DNA of 64,000 nt from Microlunatus endophyticus (GTDB taxonomy: Bacteria > Actinomycetota > Actinomycetes > Propionibacteriales > Propionibacteriaceae). Below the pieces are notes generated by a model, which saw nothing but the letters and a program-made list of their open reading frames with translations, did not search any database and was not told where the DNA came from. The position numbers were made by a program, and so were the translations under genes. Of the stretch, positions 35,736-44,562 are shown in pieces; positions within the stretch are counted from its first letter, which is position 1; every line of letters starts with the position of its first letter. Location of the stretch: NCBI RefSeq assembly GCF_014646195.1, contig NZ_BMMZ01000009.1, forward strand, positions 62,001 through 126,000. The letters run 5' to 3'.

Positions 35736-36671
35736 ATGGTCGCCTATCTGGCGAAACGTTTCCTGACGCTGATCTGCGTGATGTTGGTCATGACCATGGT
35801 GGTCTTCGCTCTGATGCACGCTGTCCCGGGTGGACCGTTCGATCAGACCCAGCAGCCACTCCCGAAGCCCGCGATGGAAAACATCATGCGGAAGTACGGC
35901 TTGGACCAGCCCATCTGGAGGCAGTACCTGAACTGGCTTTGGGCGGTGTTGCACGGCGACTTCGGAACACCGTTCAGCCAACCGACGATGACGGTGACCG
36001 GGCTGATCGCGCAGGCATGGCCTGCCACCTTGATCATCGGCGCCTGGACGATCGGCATCTCCTACATCGGTGGAGTTGTGCTCGGCTGTATTGCTGCTCT
36101 GAAGCACAACACCTGGGTGGATCGGATACTGACCTCGACGGTCTCGACGGCTGGCATCGCACTGCCGAACTATGTCGTGGGCTTCGTGTTGATCACCGTG
36201 TTCGGCGTCCGTCTCGGTTGGCTTCCGGTGGGTGGCTGGGGTCAGCCACAGGACGTTATCCTGCCGGTAGTCGCCTTCTCCCTGTATCCACTGGCATTAA
36301 TGGCGCGATATACCCGCGCGACGACCCTTGAGGTGACCTACGCCGACTACGTGCGAATGGGACGCGCGCGTGGTCTTTCCGAACGCAGGTTGACGTTTCG
36401 CTACGTCTTGCGCACAGCACTCATCCCGCTGATCACGATTATGGGGCCGAACATCCCCAACATTCTGACCGGATCGATCTTCATCGAAGCGACCTTCGCG
36501 GTTCCCGGCCTCGGAAGCTACTTCACCACTGCAAGTCTGCACCGGGATTACCCATTGATTCTCGCATTGGTGCTCATCGTCGCCGCGCTGTGGGGAACCT
36601 GCTACATCCTCAGCGATGTCGCGTACACGGTGCTCGATCCGCGGGTCCGGCTGGAAGGGCTGTCCCGATGA
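35736..36671 (+). CDS. peptide-type ABC transporter permease, DppB family
   Basis: The 311-residue protein shows the DppB pattern: an AKRFLTLICVMLVMTMVVF first helix, LMHAVPGGPFD, IMRKYGLDQPIWRQYLNWL, and the EAA region DYVRMGRARGLSERRL followed by IFIEATFAVPGLGSYF. It forms the channel with the next gene. The start has GAGAGGAG upstream, and the gene ends in an ATGA overlap. Confidence 0.92.
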   Translation: MVAYLAKRFLTLICVMLVMTMVVFALMHAVPGGPFDQTQQPLPKPAMENIMRKYGLDQPIWRQYLNWLWAVLHGDFGTPFSQPTMTVTGLIAQAWPATLIIGAWTIGISYIGGVVLGCIAALKHNTWVDRILTSTVSTAGIALPNYVVGFVLITVFGVRLGWLPVGGWGQPQDVILPVVAFSLYPLALMARYTRATTLEVTYADYVRMGRARGLSERRLTFRYVLRTALIPLITIMGPNIPNILTGSIFIEATFAVPGLGSYFTTASLHRDYPLILALVLIVAALWGTCYILSDVAYTVLDPRVRLEGLSR

Positions 36672-37564
36672 CTGCGATCACTGTCGACACGAAACCGATC
36701 ACAGCGGCCACACCCGGCTTCTGGCGCACGGCGTGGCGACGGTTCCGACGCAACAAGCTCGCATTGGTCAGCGGAATCGTCGTTGTGTTGATCCTGCTGA
36801 CTGCAATCCTCGCCCCGCTGATCGCGCCTCAGGGATATCAGGTACAAGATCTGGCGAACTCGCTCGCCGGTCCCAGCCGCGGTCATCTTCTCGGAACCGA
36901 CCGGCTCGGCCGTGACCTACTCAGCCGGGCCATCTACGGAGCGCGTACGTCGATGCTGGTCGCGATCGGAGCCCCCCTACTCGGCGCTGTGATCGGCATC
37001 CCCATCGGCATCCTCGCCGGCTGGTACGGACGAGCCGTCGACTTCGTCGCGCTGCGGCTCTTCGAGATCTTCACCATGGTGCCGCAGATCCTGGTGGCGT
37101 TGCTGCTGATCGCCCTGTTCGGCAACAGTGTCGGAAAGCTGATCCTGTTCCTCGGCATCTCGTCCTGGCTCGGATTCGCGCGATTGGCCCGAGCCCAGTA
37201 CATTTCGCTCCGCAACCGCGACTTCGTGCTCGCCGCCCAGGCGGTGGGAGTCCCGACCTGGCGGATCCTGATCATCCACCTCTTGCCAAGTGCAGTCGGG
37301 CCGCTGATCATTTTCCTGGTACAGGAAATACCCGCAACGATCTTCGCCTCGGCAGGCTTCAGTTTCCTCGGGCTCGGCGTCCAGGACCCGCTTGCCGATT
37401 GGGGGAAAATGCTCAACGACGGCACTCAGTACCTGTCGATCGATCTGTGGACCGTTATGGTGCCGACAGTCTGCATCGCCCTTGCCACCTTGGCTTTCAG
37501 CTTCTGCGGCGACGGCATGCGCGATGCTATCGACCCGTCATCCCGTCAATCCGCCTCCCGCTAG
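36668..37564 (+). CDS. peptide-type ABC transporter permease, DppC family
   Basis: The 298-residue protein begins with FWRTAWRRFRRNKLALVSG, typical of DppC, and has HLLGTDRLGRDLLSRAIYGARTS with the conserved LGTDxxGRD motif. The EAA loop is RNRDFVLAAQAVGVPTWRIL, followed by ILIIHLLPS. The ATG overlaps the DppB-type stop. It completes the membrane part of the importer. Confidence 0.92.
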   Translation: MTAITVDTKPITAATPGFWRTAWRRFRRNKLALVSGIVVVLILLTAILAPLIAPQGYQVQDLANSLAGPSRGHLLGTDRLGRDLLSRAIYGARTSMLVAIGAPLLGAVIGIPIGILAGWYGRAVDFVALRLFEIFTMVPQILVALLLIALFGNSVGKLILFLGISSWLGFARLARAQYISLRNRDFVLAAQAVGVPTWRILIIHLLPSAVGPLIIFLVQEIPATIFASAGFSFLGLGVQDPLADWGKMLNDGTQYLSIDLWTVMVPTVCIALATLAFSFCGDGMRDAIDPSSRQSASR

Positions 37565-37573
37565 GTAGATCCT

Positions 37574-38617
37574 TTGAGCACTGCGACAACCAATCCGGCC
37601 GAGCACCCTGCGTTGCTGGAGATCGACGACTTGCGGGTCTCGTTTCCCCTCGAACGGGGGATGTTGTACGCCGTCCGCGGTCTGGACCTGACCGTTCGCG
37701 CAGGCGAACGCCTGGGAGTGGTTGGCGAGAGCGGCTCGGGCAAGAGCGTCTCGGCCGCCGCGATCGCCCGGATGGTTCCCGCACCAGGCCGGATCTCATC
37801 CGGGCACATCCGTTTCGACGGCAGCGATGTGATCGGTCTCCCGGAGCGGGACCTTCGACGCCTCCGTGGTGGTCAGATCGGCATGATCCCGCAAAGCCCG
37901 CAGACCTCGATGAATCCAGTGATCACCATCGAGGCGCACTTCCAGGAAGCGCTTGCCCTGCATCTGGGGCTGTCCAAGGCCCAGAGCTCGGATCGGACGA
38001 TCGAGCTGCTGCGCTCCGTCGGTATTCCCGACCCCGGTTCTCGGATGCGCGGCTATCAACATCAACTGTCGGGCGGCATGCGCCAGCGGGTGATGATCGC
38101 GCTGGCGATCGCCTGCGAACCAAGACTCTTGATCGCCGACGAGCCGACGACGGCTCTGGATGTGACAATCCAGGCCCAGATCCTCGAGCTGTTCGACCGT
38201 CTGGTGGCGGAATCCGATCTGGCCTCGATCTTGATCACCCACAACCTGGGTATCGTTGCCGGGCATTGCGATCGCGTCGTCGTCATGTATGCCGGGAAGG
38301 TGATGGAGACGGCAACCGTCGCGGAACTCTTTGCCCGACCGTCCCATCCATACACGCTGGGATTGTTGCGGTGCGTTCCACGGCTCACAGCCGCCCGAAC
38401 GCGCACGTTCGCGACCATTCCCGGATCACCGCCCAGAGTGACAGAAGACGCCCCGGGCTGCCCCTTTGCGCCGCGCTGTGATCGGGTGACTGCCCAATGC
38501 CGGACCGAGACGCCAGAATTGCTCCGAATCGGGGCCCGGGCGGATGGGTCCGGCTTCGCCTCCGGGGAGCACTCGGTCGCGTGCTGGCACCCGGTCGAGT
38601 TCGGCGAGGTGGCCTGA
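37574..38617 (+). CDS. peptide-type ABC transporter ATPase, DppD family
   Basis: The 347-residue ATPase has Walker A (GESGSGKS), the Q-loop (MIPQSPQTSMNP), the signature LSGGMRQR, Walker B (LLIADEPTTALD) and the switch His (LITHNLG). The C-terminal extension of DppD/OppD carries GCPFAPRCDRVTAQC, whose cysteines bind an iron-sulfur cluster in related proteins. The start codon is TTG. The DppD-type gene precedes its partner with a TGATG overlap. Confidence 0.92.
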   Translation: MSTATTNPAEHPALLEIDDLRVSFPLERGMLYAVRGLDLTVRAGERLGVVGESGSGKSVSAAAIARMVPAPGRISSGHIRFDGSDVIGLPERDLRRLRGGQIGMIPQSPQTSMNPVITIEAHFQEALALHLGLSKAQSSDRTIELLRSVGIPDPGSRMRGYQHQLSGGMRQRVMIALAIACEPRLLIADEPTTALDVTIQAQILELFDRLVAESDLASILITHNLGIVAGHCDRVVVMYAGKVMETATVAELFARPSHPYTLGLLRCVPRLTAARTRTFATIPGSPPRVTEDAPGCPFAPRCDRVTAQCRTETPELLRIGARADGSGFASGEHSVACWHPVEFGEVA

Positions 38618-39693
38618 TGGGAGGCCTCGTGGACCAATCTGTGCCGGATGTGTCAGCCGAAGCCGCGGTGCCGACGCGTGCGACGACGCCGATGCTTGAG
38701 GTCAAGGATCTCGTCGTCCACTACGAGACGCGCGGGCCCGGCGCGCTCTTCGGCCGGAGTCAGACGGTCCACGCAGTCGACGGGATCGATTTCGCACTCC
38801 AAACCAACGAGACCCTCGCGCTCGTCGGGGAGAGCGGCTGCGGCAAGAGCACCACTGGGCGCGCCGCACTCATGCTCGAACGACCGACCAGCGGCCAAGT
38901 GCGCTTCGAGGGTCAGGATCTTGCCACCCTCCCGCGGCGGCAACTTACGGCCATGCGGAGACACCTGCAGATGGTCTTCCAAGATCCGATCGGCTCGCTC
39001 AACGCCCGCCACACAGTCGGCTATGCCATCGCAGAACCACTTCTGGTGCATAACCTAAGGCCGCGGGGCCAGCGCGCGGACCGAGTCACCGAACTGCTGG
39101 AGCTCGTCGGACTGCCCGCCGATGCCGCTGATCGTTACCCGTACGAGTTCAGCGGCGGTCAATGTCAGCGGATTGGGATCGCCCGGGCCCTCGCCGCCGA
39201 ACCACAGTTCATCGTGCTCGATGAGCCGGTATCAGCACTTGACGTCTCGATCCAGGCGCAGATTCTGCAGCTGCTCACCGATCTTCAGACAAGGCTGGGA
39301 CTGTCCTACCTCTTCATCGCCCATGATCTTGCCGTGGTCGGCCAGATGAGCGACCGGGTCGCGGTCATGTACCTCGGTCAGATCGTCGAGATCGCCGCAC
39401 GCGACTCGCTCTATACCGGACCAATGCATCCCTACACTCAGGCACTGTTCTCTGCGGTGCCTGAACCCTCCGTGGGTGCGGACCGACAGACGGTTGTCGT
39501 CTCGGGCGAAGTCCCCAGCCCGGTCGATCCGCCCGCCGGCTGCCGGTTCCACACCCGATGTCCGATGGCGCAGGAGGTCTGTGCCGTCGAGCCACCGACG
39601 CTGCGCGACGTGGGCTCAGACCACCAGGTCGCATGCCACTTCGCCGAGGATGCGGTTCAGGCGAATCCGTTCGGACTCCACCTCGAAGGCTAG
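38617..39693 (+). CDS. peptide-type ABC transporter ATPase, DppF family
   Basis: The 358-residue ATPase has Walker A (GESGCGKST), the Q-loop and following MVFQDPIGSLNARH, the signature FSGGQCQR, Walker B (FIVLDEPVSALD) and the switch His (FIAHDLA). The C-terminal PPAGCRFHTRCPMAQEVC fits the DppF/OppF extension. The first of the two Cys in the signature region (GGQC) is a small departure from the usual GGQRQR. Its TAG stop shares the palindrome CTAG with the stop of the convergent reductase gene. Confidence 0.92.
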   Translation: MGGLVDQSVPDVSAEAAVPTRATTPMLEVKDLVVHYETRGPGALFGRSQTVHAVDGIDFALQTNETLALVGESGCGKSTTGRAALMLERPTSGQVRFEGQDLATLPRRQLTAMRRHLQMVFQDPIGSLNARHTVGYAIAEPLLVHNLRPRGQRADRVTELLELVGLPADAADRYPYEFSGGQCQRIGIARALAAEPQFIVLDEPVSALDVSIQAQILQLLTDLQTRLGLSYLFIAHDLAVVGQMSDRVAVMYLGQIVEIAARDSLYTGPMHPYTQALFSAVPEPSVGADRQTVVVSGEVPSPVDPPAGCRFHTRCPMAQEVCAVEPPTLRDVGSDHQVACHFAEDAVQANPFGLHLEG

Positions 39694-40544
39694 GGACTGA
39701 GCGTCGCCGACCCGTGGCCAAGCTGAGCCAACTCCTGCTGGTCGAGCTCAAGGGCGCTTGCGCCCGAGGCTTCGACGATCGCCTCCGCGCGCCGCGTCCC
39801 GACGATCGGTATGACGGGATGGCCAGCGGACCGCAGCCATGCCAGCGCCACTTGGATCGGCGTCGCGCCGTGTGCGGCGGCGATCGTACGGATCGGCTCC
39901 GAAGCCACCAGCTCACCGACCCGGCCACCGCCCAAGGGTGAATAGGCGAGGTAGGCGATCCCGGCCTCGGCGCAGGCGGCGAGCAGCCCGGGATCCTCGT
40001 GGTGGAAGAGCGAGAACTGGTTCTGGACCGAGACGATGTCGGCTACGGACTGCGCCCGGCGCAGCAGCGTCAGTGAGACGTTCGAGACGCCGATCATCGC
40101 GATCTTGCCCTCATCCTGGAGCTCGCGCAGCGCCAGGACGCTCTCCTCGATCGGCACGGCCGGGTCAGGATGGTGCAGTTGGTAGAGCCCGATCCGATCG
40201 ACTCCGAGGTGACTCAGACTCGCTTCGCAGTGCTGCCGCAGAGTCGCCGGCCGACCGTCGAACGGGAAGCTCTCGCGACCGGCGCGGTAGTGCCCGCCCT
40301 TGGTCGCGACCAAGACCTCGTCACGCAACGGATGATCATGGAGGGCCAGGGCGATCAGGTCCTCATTGTGGGATTCGTCGGTCACGGTCGTGTAGGCACG
40401 GGCCGTGTCGATCAGGCGGATCCCGGCATCCAGTGCCGCATGGATCGTAGCGACCGATTGCGCCACGTCCACCCGGTCGCCCAGCGACCAGCCGGCGCCG
40501 CCGAGGCCGATCGCCGAGATCGGTCGATCCCCGATCATGATCAT
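39690..40544 (-). CDS. aldo/keto reductase
   Basis: The product (about 284 residues) has the AKR tetrad: Asp/Tyr in LIDTARAYTTV, Lys in LVATKGGHYRA and His in GLYQLHHPDP. Late segments AYSPLGGGRVGE and VIPIVGTRRAE are also typical. The start is uncertain among ATG 40544, ATG 40538 and ATG 40589, none with a strong ribosome site; the first fits the family best. It converges on the peptide-type importer, four bases of overlap. Confidence 0.85.
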   Translation of the reverse strand: MIMIGDRPISAIGLGGAGWSLGDRVDVAQSVATIHAALDAGIRLIDTARAYTTVTDESHNEDLIALALHDHPLRDEVLVATKGGHYRAGRESFPFDGRPATLRQHCEASLSHLGVDRIGLYQLHHPDPAVPIEESVLALRELQDEGKIAMIGVSNVSLTLLRRAQSVADIVSVQNQFSLFHHEDPGLLAACAEAGIAYLAYSPLGGGRVGELVASEPIRTIAAAHGATPIQVALAWLRSAGHPVIPIVGTRRAEAIVEASGASALELDQQELAQLGHGSATLSP

Positions 40545-40936
40545 CGTACGGTTCCGTCCGGCACCGGCCACTCGACTCCCTCGCTCCATTCATGGGCTGT
40601 CCAGGCAGAGCCGGGCGACCAAGCCCGATAAAGGTCCTCGACAAACCACAGCCCGGATAGAAGGTAGTGCGCCCGGGAGCGTACCGGACCAGGATGCTGT
40701 ACCGCTCGCTCCGCGTCGAGACGCCGAGCCTTCGCATGTCGTCTTGTGGCCGCCGCGATAGTCCTGATGTGATGCGGACAGGACAGCGGGTACTGGATCG
40801 TTCAGGGCTGGAACGGAGACGGGGGTAATCGTTCTGGGGTCTAGGTGCCACTGGCCGGCCGGGAGCAACCCCGACCGGCCGGCGGCGCCGCCAAAATGAT
40901 CAACAACCGGCCGCAAGCGCCCGCTGACGGCAAGGA
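40545..40936. other. gene-free interval with one strong hairpin
   Basis: I find no convincing gene between the reductase 5' end and the DUF2382 gene 3' end. At about 40851-40884 GGCCGGCCGGG and CCCGACCGGCCGG can form a GC-rich stem around a short loop, and it may end transcription of the minus-strand DUF2382 gene. No T-tract follows on either strand, so a canonical intrinsic terminator cannot be claimed. The stretch next to the reductase should hold its promoter, which I could not define. Confidence 0.5.
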
Positions 40937-41758
40937 TCAGCGGCCCGTGCCGCGTCGACCGGCGTCCGGGTCGTCCGGATGCTCCACCTCGACCTCTTCG
41001 CGGCGGACCTCCTCGCTGACCGACTCCTCATCGGTCACGGTGTCGGTGTCCAACCGCACCCGCTCGACGGGGACAGCTTCCTTCTCCGCGACGGGGCGTT
41101 CCTGGTGCAGGACCACCTCATGCTCGTCCTCGCTGATGTCCGGACCGGTCAGGGCCTGATCGCGGTTGGCATCGGTGATGGGCTCGCGTTCGACCCGGAC
41201 CTCCTCGTGCGAGACGGGCACGGTCTGGGTGACGTTCTCGGTCACCACGTATTTCCGCAGCCGCACCCGGCCGACCTCCTCGGTCCGGGTACCGACGTTC
41301 AACCGCTCCTCCGACCTGGTCATGGCCGCATCGGAGTCGGACGCAGGCGGATTCCCGGAATCGCGGTCCACGGTGTCGGCGTTCCCGGTCGCGTCGCCGG
41401 TGACGGTCTGTGCCGTCTCGTGGTGGCCGTGATCGCCGTGCTCGATCCGGTAGTAGAAGTACAGCTGATGTTCCTCTTCCGGAGACAGCACTCCGTCCGG
41501 TTCGATCCGCGGCGCGTCCTTCACCTGCTCCTTGCCGAAGGCCACCACGATGTCGTCACCGTCGGCGACCGCGTCGGTTAGCGGCACGAAGGACTCACTG
41601 GTACCGAACAGGCCGGTGCTCACCGTCACCCACTTCGGTTCCCCGTTCTCGTTGTCGAGGTAGATCTGGCCGATCCGGCCGATCTTGTCGCGCTGCGCGT
41701 CGTAGACACTTCCACTGCCGCCGGCCAACTCGGGCAGTTGCTGTTTGCTGATCGTCAT
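40937..41758 (-). CDS. PRC-barrel/DUF2382 stress-type protein
   Basis: The 273-residue protein has an N-terminal PRC barrel (residues about 8-75, GSVYDAQRDKIGRIGQIYLD) and a C-terminal DUF2382 domain (from about 150: RSEERLNVGTRTEEVGRVRL; EEVRVEREPI; LHQERPVAEKEAVPVERVRL), very rich in Glu, Val and Arg. The family is common in actinobacteria and is linked to stress tolerance, without a known reaction. The ATG follows GAGGGGATCCGAGG. Two palindromes of the TetR type lie 47-84 bases upstream, so it is probably repressed by the divergent TetR gene. Confidence 0.85.
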   Translation of the reverse strand: MTISKQQLPELAGGSGSVYDAQRDKIGRIGQIYLDNENGEPKWVTVSTGLFGTSESFVPLTDAVADGDDIVVAFGKEQVKDAPRIEPDGVLSPEEEHQLYFYYRIEHGDHGHHETAQTVTGDATGNADTVDRDSGNPPASDSDAAMTRSEERLNVGTRTEEVGRVRLRKYVVTENVTQTVPVSHEEVRVEREPITDANRDQALTGPDISEDEHEVVLHQERPVAEKEAVPVERVRLDTDTVTDEESVSEEVRREEVEVEHPDDPDAGRRGTGR

Positions 41759-41804
41759 CCTCGGATCCCCTCTCGTGGTTCCGGACCGGTTTCCGATACC
41801 AGCC

Positions 41805-41817
41805 CTTACGTTGTAAG
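41805..41817. promoter_or_regulatory. putative TetR operator 1
   Basis: CTTACGTTGTAAG is a perfect CTTAC-N3-GTAAG palindrome in the promoter gap between the DUF2382 gene and the TetR gene. Three further copies occur at 41829, 44437 and 44846 in the same cluster. Confidence 0.75.
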
Positions 41818-41827
41818 CCTGATCGGG

Positions 41828-41842
41828 GCTTACCCTGTAAGC
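41828..41842. promoter_or_regulatory. putative TetR operator 2
   Basis: GCTTACCCTGTAAGC has the CTTAC-N3-GTAAG core with arms extended by one pair. Its centre is 24 bases from that of operator 1, about two helical turns plus, allowing two dimers to bind the shared promoter region side by side. Confidence 0.75.
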
Positions 41843-41895
41843 TGACTCAGCTAACGGACGCGTGACACACTTTCTTTCCGGTCCATGCGAGGTCT

Positions 41896-42612
41896 GTGAG
41901 GAAGATGGCGTCCACCGAATCCCGATCCAGCTCATCCAGGGGGTTGAGCCGTGACCTCATCGTGCGGACGGCCGTCGAGCTCATCGATCAGTACGGCACC
42001 ACGCAGCTGTCGATGCGCAATCTCGGCCAGCAACTCGGCGTCGAAGCGATGAGTCTCTACCGCTACGTCCGGGGGCGTGAGGACCTGCTCGAAGCCATCG
42101 TGGCAGGGATGCTGCACGACGTGGAGACCAGCCTCGAGGAAGGCATCACCGAGCACTGGCAGGGCTACTTGCAGACGCTGGCGCACCGGATGCGCGATAT
42201 CGCCCTGGAACACCCCCAGGCGTTTCCGCTGGTGGCCACCCGGCACCCTGCCACGCCCTGGCTGCGTCCGCCGCTGCGCAGTCTCGAACTCGTCGAGTCC
42301 TTCATCGGCACGCTCTGTGGGTATGGCTTCACCGACGAGCAGATCGCGGAGACCTATCGCGCCTTCAGCAGCTTCCTGCTCGGCCAGCTGCTCCTGGAAT
42401 CAGCGGTCCGCGGCGCCGAGACCTCGCCGGTGGAGGAACCATTGGACGAGGGCGGCGCCACCGTGCCGAATGCCGATGAGAACGTCGACCTCAGCGAGAA
42501 GCCCAACATCACCAGGATGCAGTCACTGCTCAGCGAGGACCGCGGTCTCGACGAGTTCGAGACCTCACTGGAGAACCTGCTGGACCGGCTCGACCTGATG
42601 CTGTCGCAATAG
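41896..42612 (+). CDS. TetR-family repressor of the envelope cluster
   Basis: The 238-residue protein has an N-terminal TetR helix-turn-helix (residues about 18-65: IVRTAVELIDQYGTTQLSMR, then LGQQLGVEAMSLYRYVRGRE) and a C-terminal TetR ligand domain with an HPATPWLRPPLRSLELVE segment. A tail rich in acidic residues follows. The start is GTG 41896 or ATG 41905. Palindromes upstream imply autorepression, and the same palindrome occurs before the other operons of the cluster. The ligand is unknown. Confidence 0.88.
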   Translation: MRKMASTESRSSSSRGLSRDLIVRTAVELIDQYGTTQLSMRNLGQQLGVEAMSLYRYVRGREDLLEAIVAGMLHDVETSLEEGITEHWQGYLQTLAHRMRDIALEHPQAFPLVATRHPATPWLRPPLRSLELVESFIGTLCGYGFTDEQIAETYRAFSSFLLGQLLLESAVRGAETSPVEEPLDEGGATVPNADENVDLSEKPNITRMQSLLSEDRGLDEFETSLENLLDRLDLMLSQ

Positions 42613-42640
42613 GCCGGCCGGCCGCAGCAGGATCAGGGGA

Positions 42641-43258
42641 TCAGTTCGTCTGCGATTGCTGCACCGCATCCTTGGACTCGGCGGCCTGGCTCTGCACGTC
42701 CTGTGCAGCCGAAGTGCCGGTGTCCTTGACCTGGTCAGCCGCATGACCGGCGGTGTCGCGGACCGACTCGACCGCCTCGCGTGCGCTGTCCTTCAAATGG
42801 TCCGCGGCATCGCCTGCCACCTGCTTGGCCTCTTCCGCCAGCGGTTGCAGCTTCTCCTTGGCTGCCGAGGCGACCTGCTGCTCGGCAGACGAAGGCCGGA
42901 ATACCGATGAGACGAGCAAACCGGCGCCGAAAGCGATCAGGCCTGCCGCCAGCGGATTGCCCTCCGTCCGCTCCCGCACGGTGTCGCCGACCTCCGCGGC
43001 TCTGGCTTTGGCGTCCGTACGCGTCCCGGCGAGCTGGTCACCGGCCGAATTCACCCGGTCGCGGGCCGTGTCGGAGACGTCGGATGCCGTTCCCATGATC
43101 CGATCCTTGGCGCCGCTCAGCGCGCGCCTGGCCTTGTTGGTCTGCCGCTGGGCGATGCGCTTGGGGCTGGCCTCGTCGGCCAGAGTGTCGACATCGTCAC
43201 TCAGCCGGGCCCTGGTGCGCTCGATGTCGGCGCGAATCTCCTCGGGATCGTTACTCAT
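42641..43258 (-). CDS. DUF3618-containing protein
   Basis: The 205-residue protein opens with PEEIRADIERTRARLSDDVD, the hallmark of DUF3618, followed by repetitive Ala/Asp/Lys-rich helices of an apolipoprotein-like, YtxH-like type and one hydrophobic segment (LAAGLIAFGAGLLVSSVF, about 102-119). It is likely membrane-associated. The ATG overlaps the upstream stop (ATGA). It is last of a three-gene operon, with the Holin-X-like and YtxH-like genes. Confidence 0.85.
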   Translation of the reverse strand: MSNDPEEIRADIERTRARLSDDVDTLADEASPKRIAQRQTNKARRALSGAKDRIMGTASDVSDTARDRVNSAGDQLAGTRTDAKARAAEVGDTVRERTEGNPLAAGLIAFGAGLLVSSVFRPSSAEQQVASAAKEKLQPLAEEAKQVAGDAADHLKDSAREAVESVRDTAGHAADQVKDTGTSAAQDVQSQAAESKDAVQQSQTN

Positions 43259-43740
43259 CGGTGCTCCTCAATTCGTTGGCTGCCTGTGGTCGTGTCGCCG
43301 GTACGCTCCTGACCCTTCAGTGCCGGCGGGATCTTCTTCACGGTTTCGGTGGTCTCGGGTAGTCCGTTGATCTTCTTCAGCTGGGCGCGTCCGACCAGTG
43401 CGAGGATCACGGCGACGACCGCCCAGATCCCGGCGACGACCAACCCTGACCAGCCTCGGCCGATCACGCCACCCAGCGCCCACCACCCGGCCACCGACAG
43501 GAAGACCAGGAACAGCAGGCCGGCCACTGCCGCACCGCCGAACATCCCGATACCGCTGCCGGCACGAATCGCCGACTGCCTGGCCTCGGCCTTGGCAAGA
43601 TCGATCTCCTGCCGCAACAGCGTGGTCAGATCCTTGCTGATGTCGCCCAGAAGTGTGCCGACCGAGGTCCGGTCGGCAGGCTCGTCCTCGGGGCGTACGG
43701 AGGCACCCAGGGTGCTGGGACGGTTCGGAAGATCGGTCAT
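43255..43740 (-). CDS. Holin-X/phage-holin-like membrane protein (chromosomal type)
   Basis: The 161-residue protein has an amphipathic N-terminal helix (LLGDISKDLTTLLRQEIDLAKAE) and two adjacent helices (AGLLFLVFLSVAGWWALGGV and SGLVVAGIWAVVAVILALVG), the layout of the actinobacterial Holin-X family. Despite the family name, no phage gene is nearby, and such proteins commonly sit beside DUF3618 genes. Both junctions are ATGA overlaps, so the three genes form one translational unit. Confidence 0.82.
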   Translation of the reverse strand: MTDLPNRPSTLGASVRPEDEPADRTSVGTLLGDISKDLTTLLRQEIDLAKAEARQSAIRAGSGIGMFGGAAVAGLLFLVFLSVAGWWALGGVIGRGWSGLVVAGIWAVVAVILALVGRAQLKKINGLPETTETVKKIPPALKGQERTGDTTTGSQRIEEHR

Positions 43741-44402
43741 CGCGGCCCCACCTCGCCTGGGAGCAACCGGGTGTCCCGTACTCCGGTCTCGGTCGCCGGC
43801 AGTTCCGGGCCGGCATCGCCGGCCATGCCACGGGCGAGCCGGCCGACCAACACTCCGGCCGCCGCGGCACCCAGAAGGAACGTTCCCGGACGGCGGCGAG
43901 CGAAAGACCGCAAGCCGTCCAGGATGTCGTTCGGTTCATGGGTCTCCAGCCACTGCGCGATCTCACCGCCGCGCCGGGAAGCGTCCTGGACCAGTCCGGT
44001 CATCGGGCCGGACTGGTCCGAGGCGGAGGCCATGGCGCCGAGTTCCTTGGCAAGTGAGTGGACCGAGCCGGCCAACCGCTGTTGCTGCTGGCCGGCCTGG
44101 GAATTGAATTCGCCGATGCCTTGCCGCAGCAGGTCGCTGGTCTGGTTCTTGGCCTCGGCAGCGACCGTGGCGGCTTGTTGCTTGGTCTCCTCCACCACCT
44201 GCTGGCCGGCCGCCTTGGACGTTTCCTTGATCTCGGCCGCCTGATCCTTGGCGACGTCGGCGGTGGATCCCGGATCACCGGGGCCTCCAGCGTCGACAAC
44301 CGGATCCAGCGCTGGATCCCGAGCCGGATCGCGGACTGGATCGAGGGCTGGATCGAGAGCTGGGGACGGTTGGCGGGGAGGATCGACAGGATTCTGACTC
44401 AT
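43737..44402 (-). CDS. helical membrane-associated protein, YtxH/apolipoprotein-like
   Basis: The 221-residue protein has a Pro/Asp-rich repetitive N-terminus (residues 15-37), a long predicted coiled region (ADVAKDQAAEIKETSKAAGQ; VVEETKQQAATVAAEAKNQ) and one C-terminal hydrophobic segment (GTFLLGAAAAGVLVGRLARG). I recognise the architecture, shared with the DUF3618 protein, but not a named family. ATG 44402 has GGAG five bases upstream. It heads the three-gene operon, with a TetR-type palindrome 35 bases upstream. Confidence 0.8.
   Translation of the reverse strand: MSQNPVDPPRQPSPALDPALDPVRDPARDPALDPVVDAGGPGDPGSTADVAKDQAAEIKETSKAAGQQVVEETKQQAATVAAEAKNQTSDLLRQGIGEFNSQAGQQQQRLAGSVHSLAKELGAMASASDQSGPMTGLVQDASRRGGEIAQWLETHEPNDILDGLRSFARRRPGTFLLGAAAAGVLVGRLARGMAGDAGPELPATETGVRDTRLLPGEVGPR
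44292..44360 (-). repeat. in-frame 12-base degenerate repeat in the YtxH-like gene
   Basis: About five units of a 12-base repeat encode xLDP/xRDP tetrapeptides (ALDPALDPVRDP and on). The units differ at single bases (gctggatcg, actggatcg, gccggatcg), suggesting expansion by slippage. It lies in the presumably disordered N-terminus. Confidence 0.7.
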
Positions 44403-44436
44403 CTCGGCTCCAATGTTCGGTTGACGAATGCGTGCC

Positions 44437-44449
44437 CTTACGCCGTAAG
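44437..44449. promoter_or_regulatory. putative TetR operator 3
   Basis: CTTACGCCGTAAG sits in the divergent gap between the YtxH-like operon (minus) and the DUF3072 gene (plus). It is a perfect match to the arms of operators 1, 2 and 4 with a different three-base centre. Confidence 0.75.
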
Positions 44450-44562
44450 TCTCGACGCTATACCCTGGCCCGCCGACCCCTAACGGCGCTGCCGACGTCT
44501 TCGTACAGAGCTCTCCCGAGGACGACGCGTAGGACAGCGCTTGGACGGGTACTCGCGGGGGC

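Noticed and set aside
40851-40884. Canonical intrinsic terminator
   Set aside because: The stem is GC-rich but no T-tract follows on either strand; kept as a possible factor-dependent site only.
43255-43740. Prophage or lysis module based on the holin-like protein
   Set aside because: No endolysin, structural or integrase gene is nearby; the Holin-X family is widespread in actinobacterial chromosomes beside DUF3618 genes.
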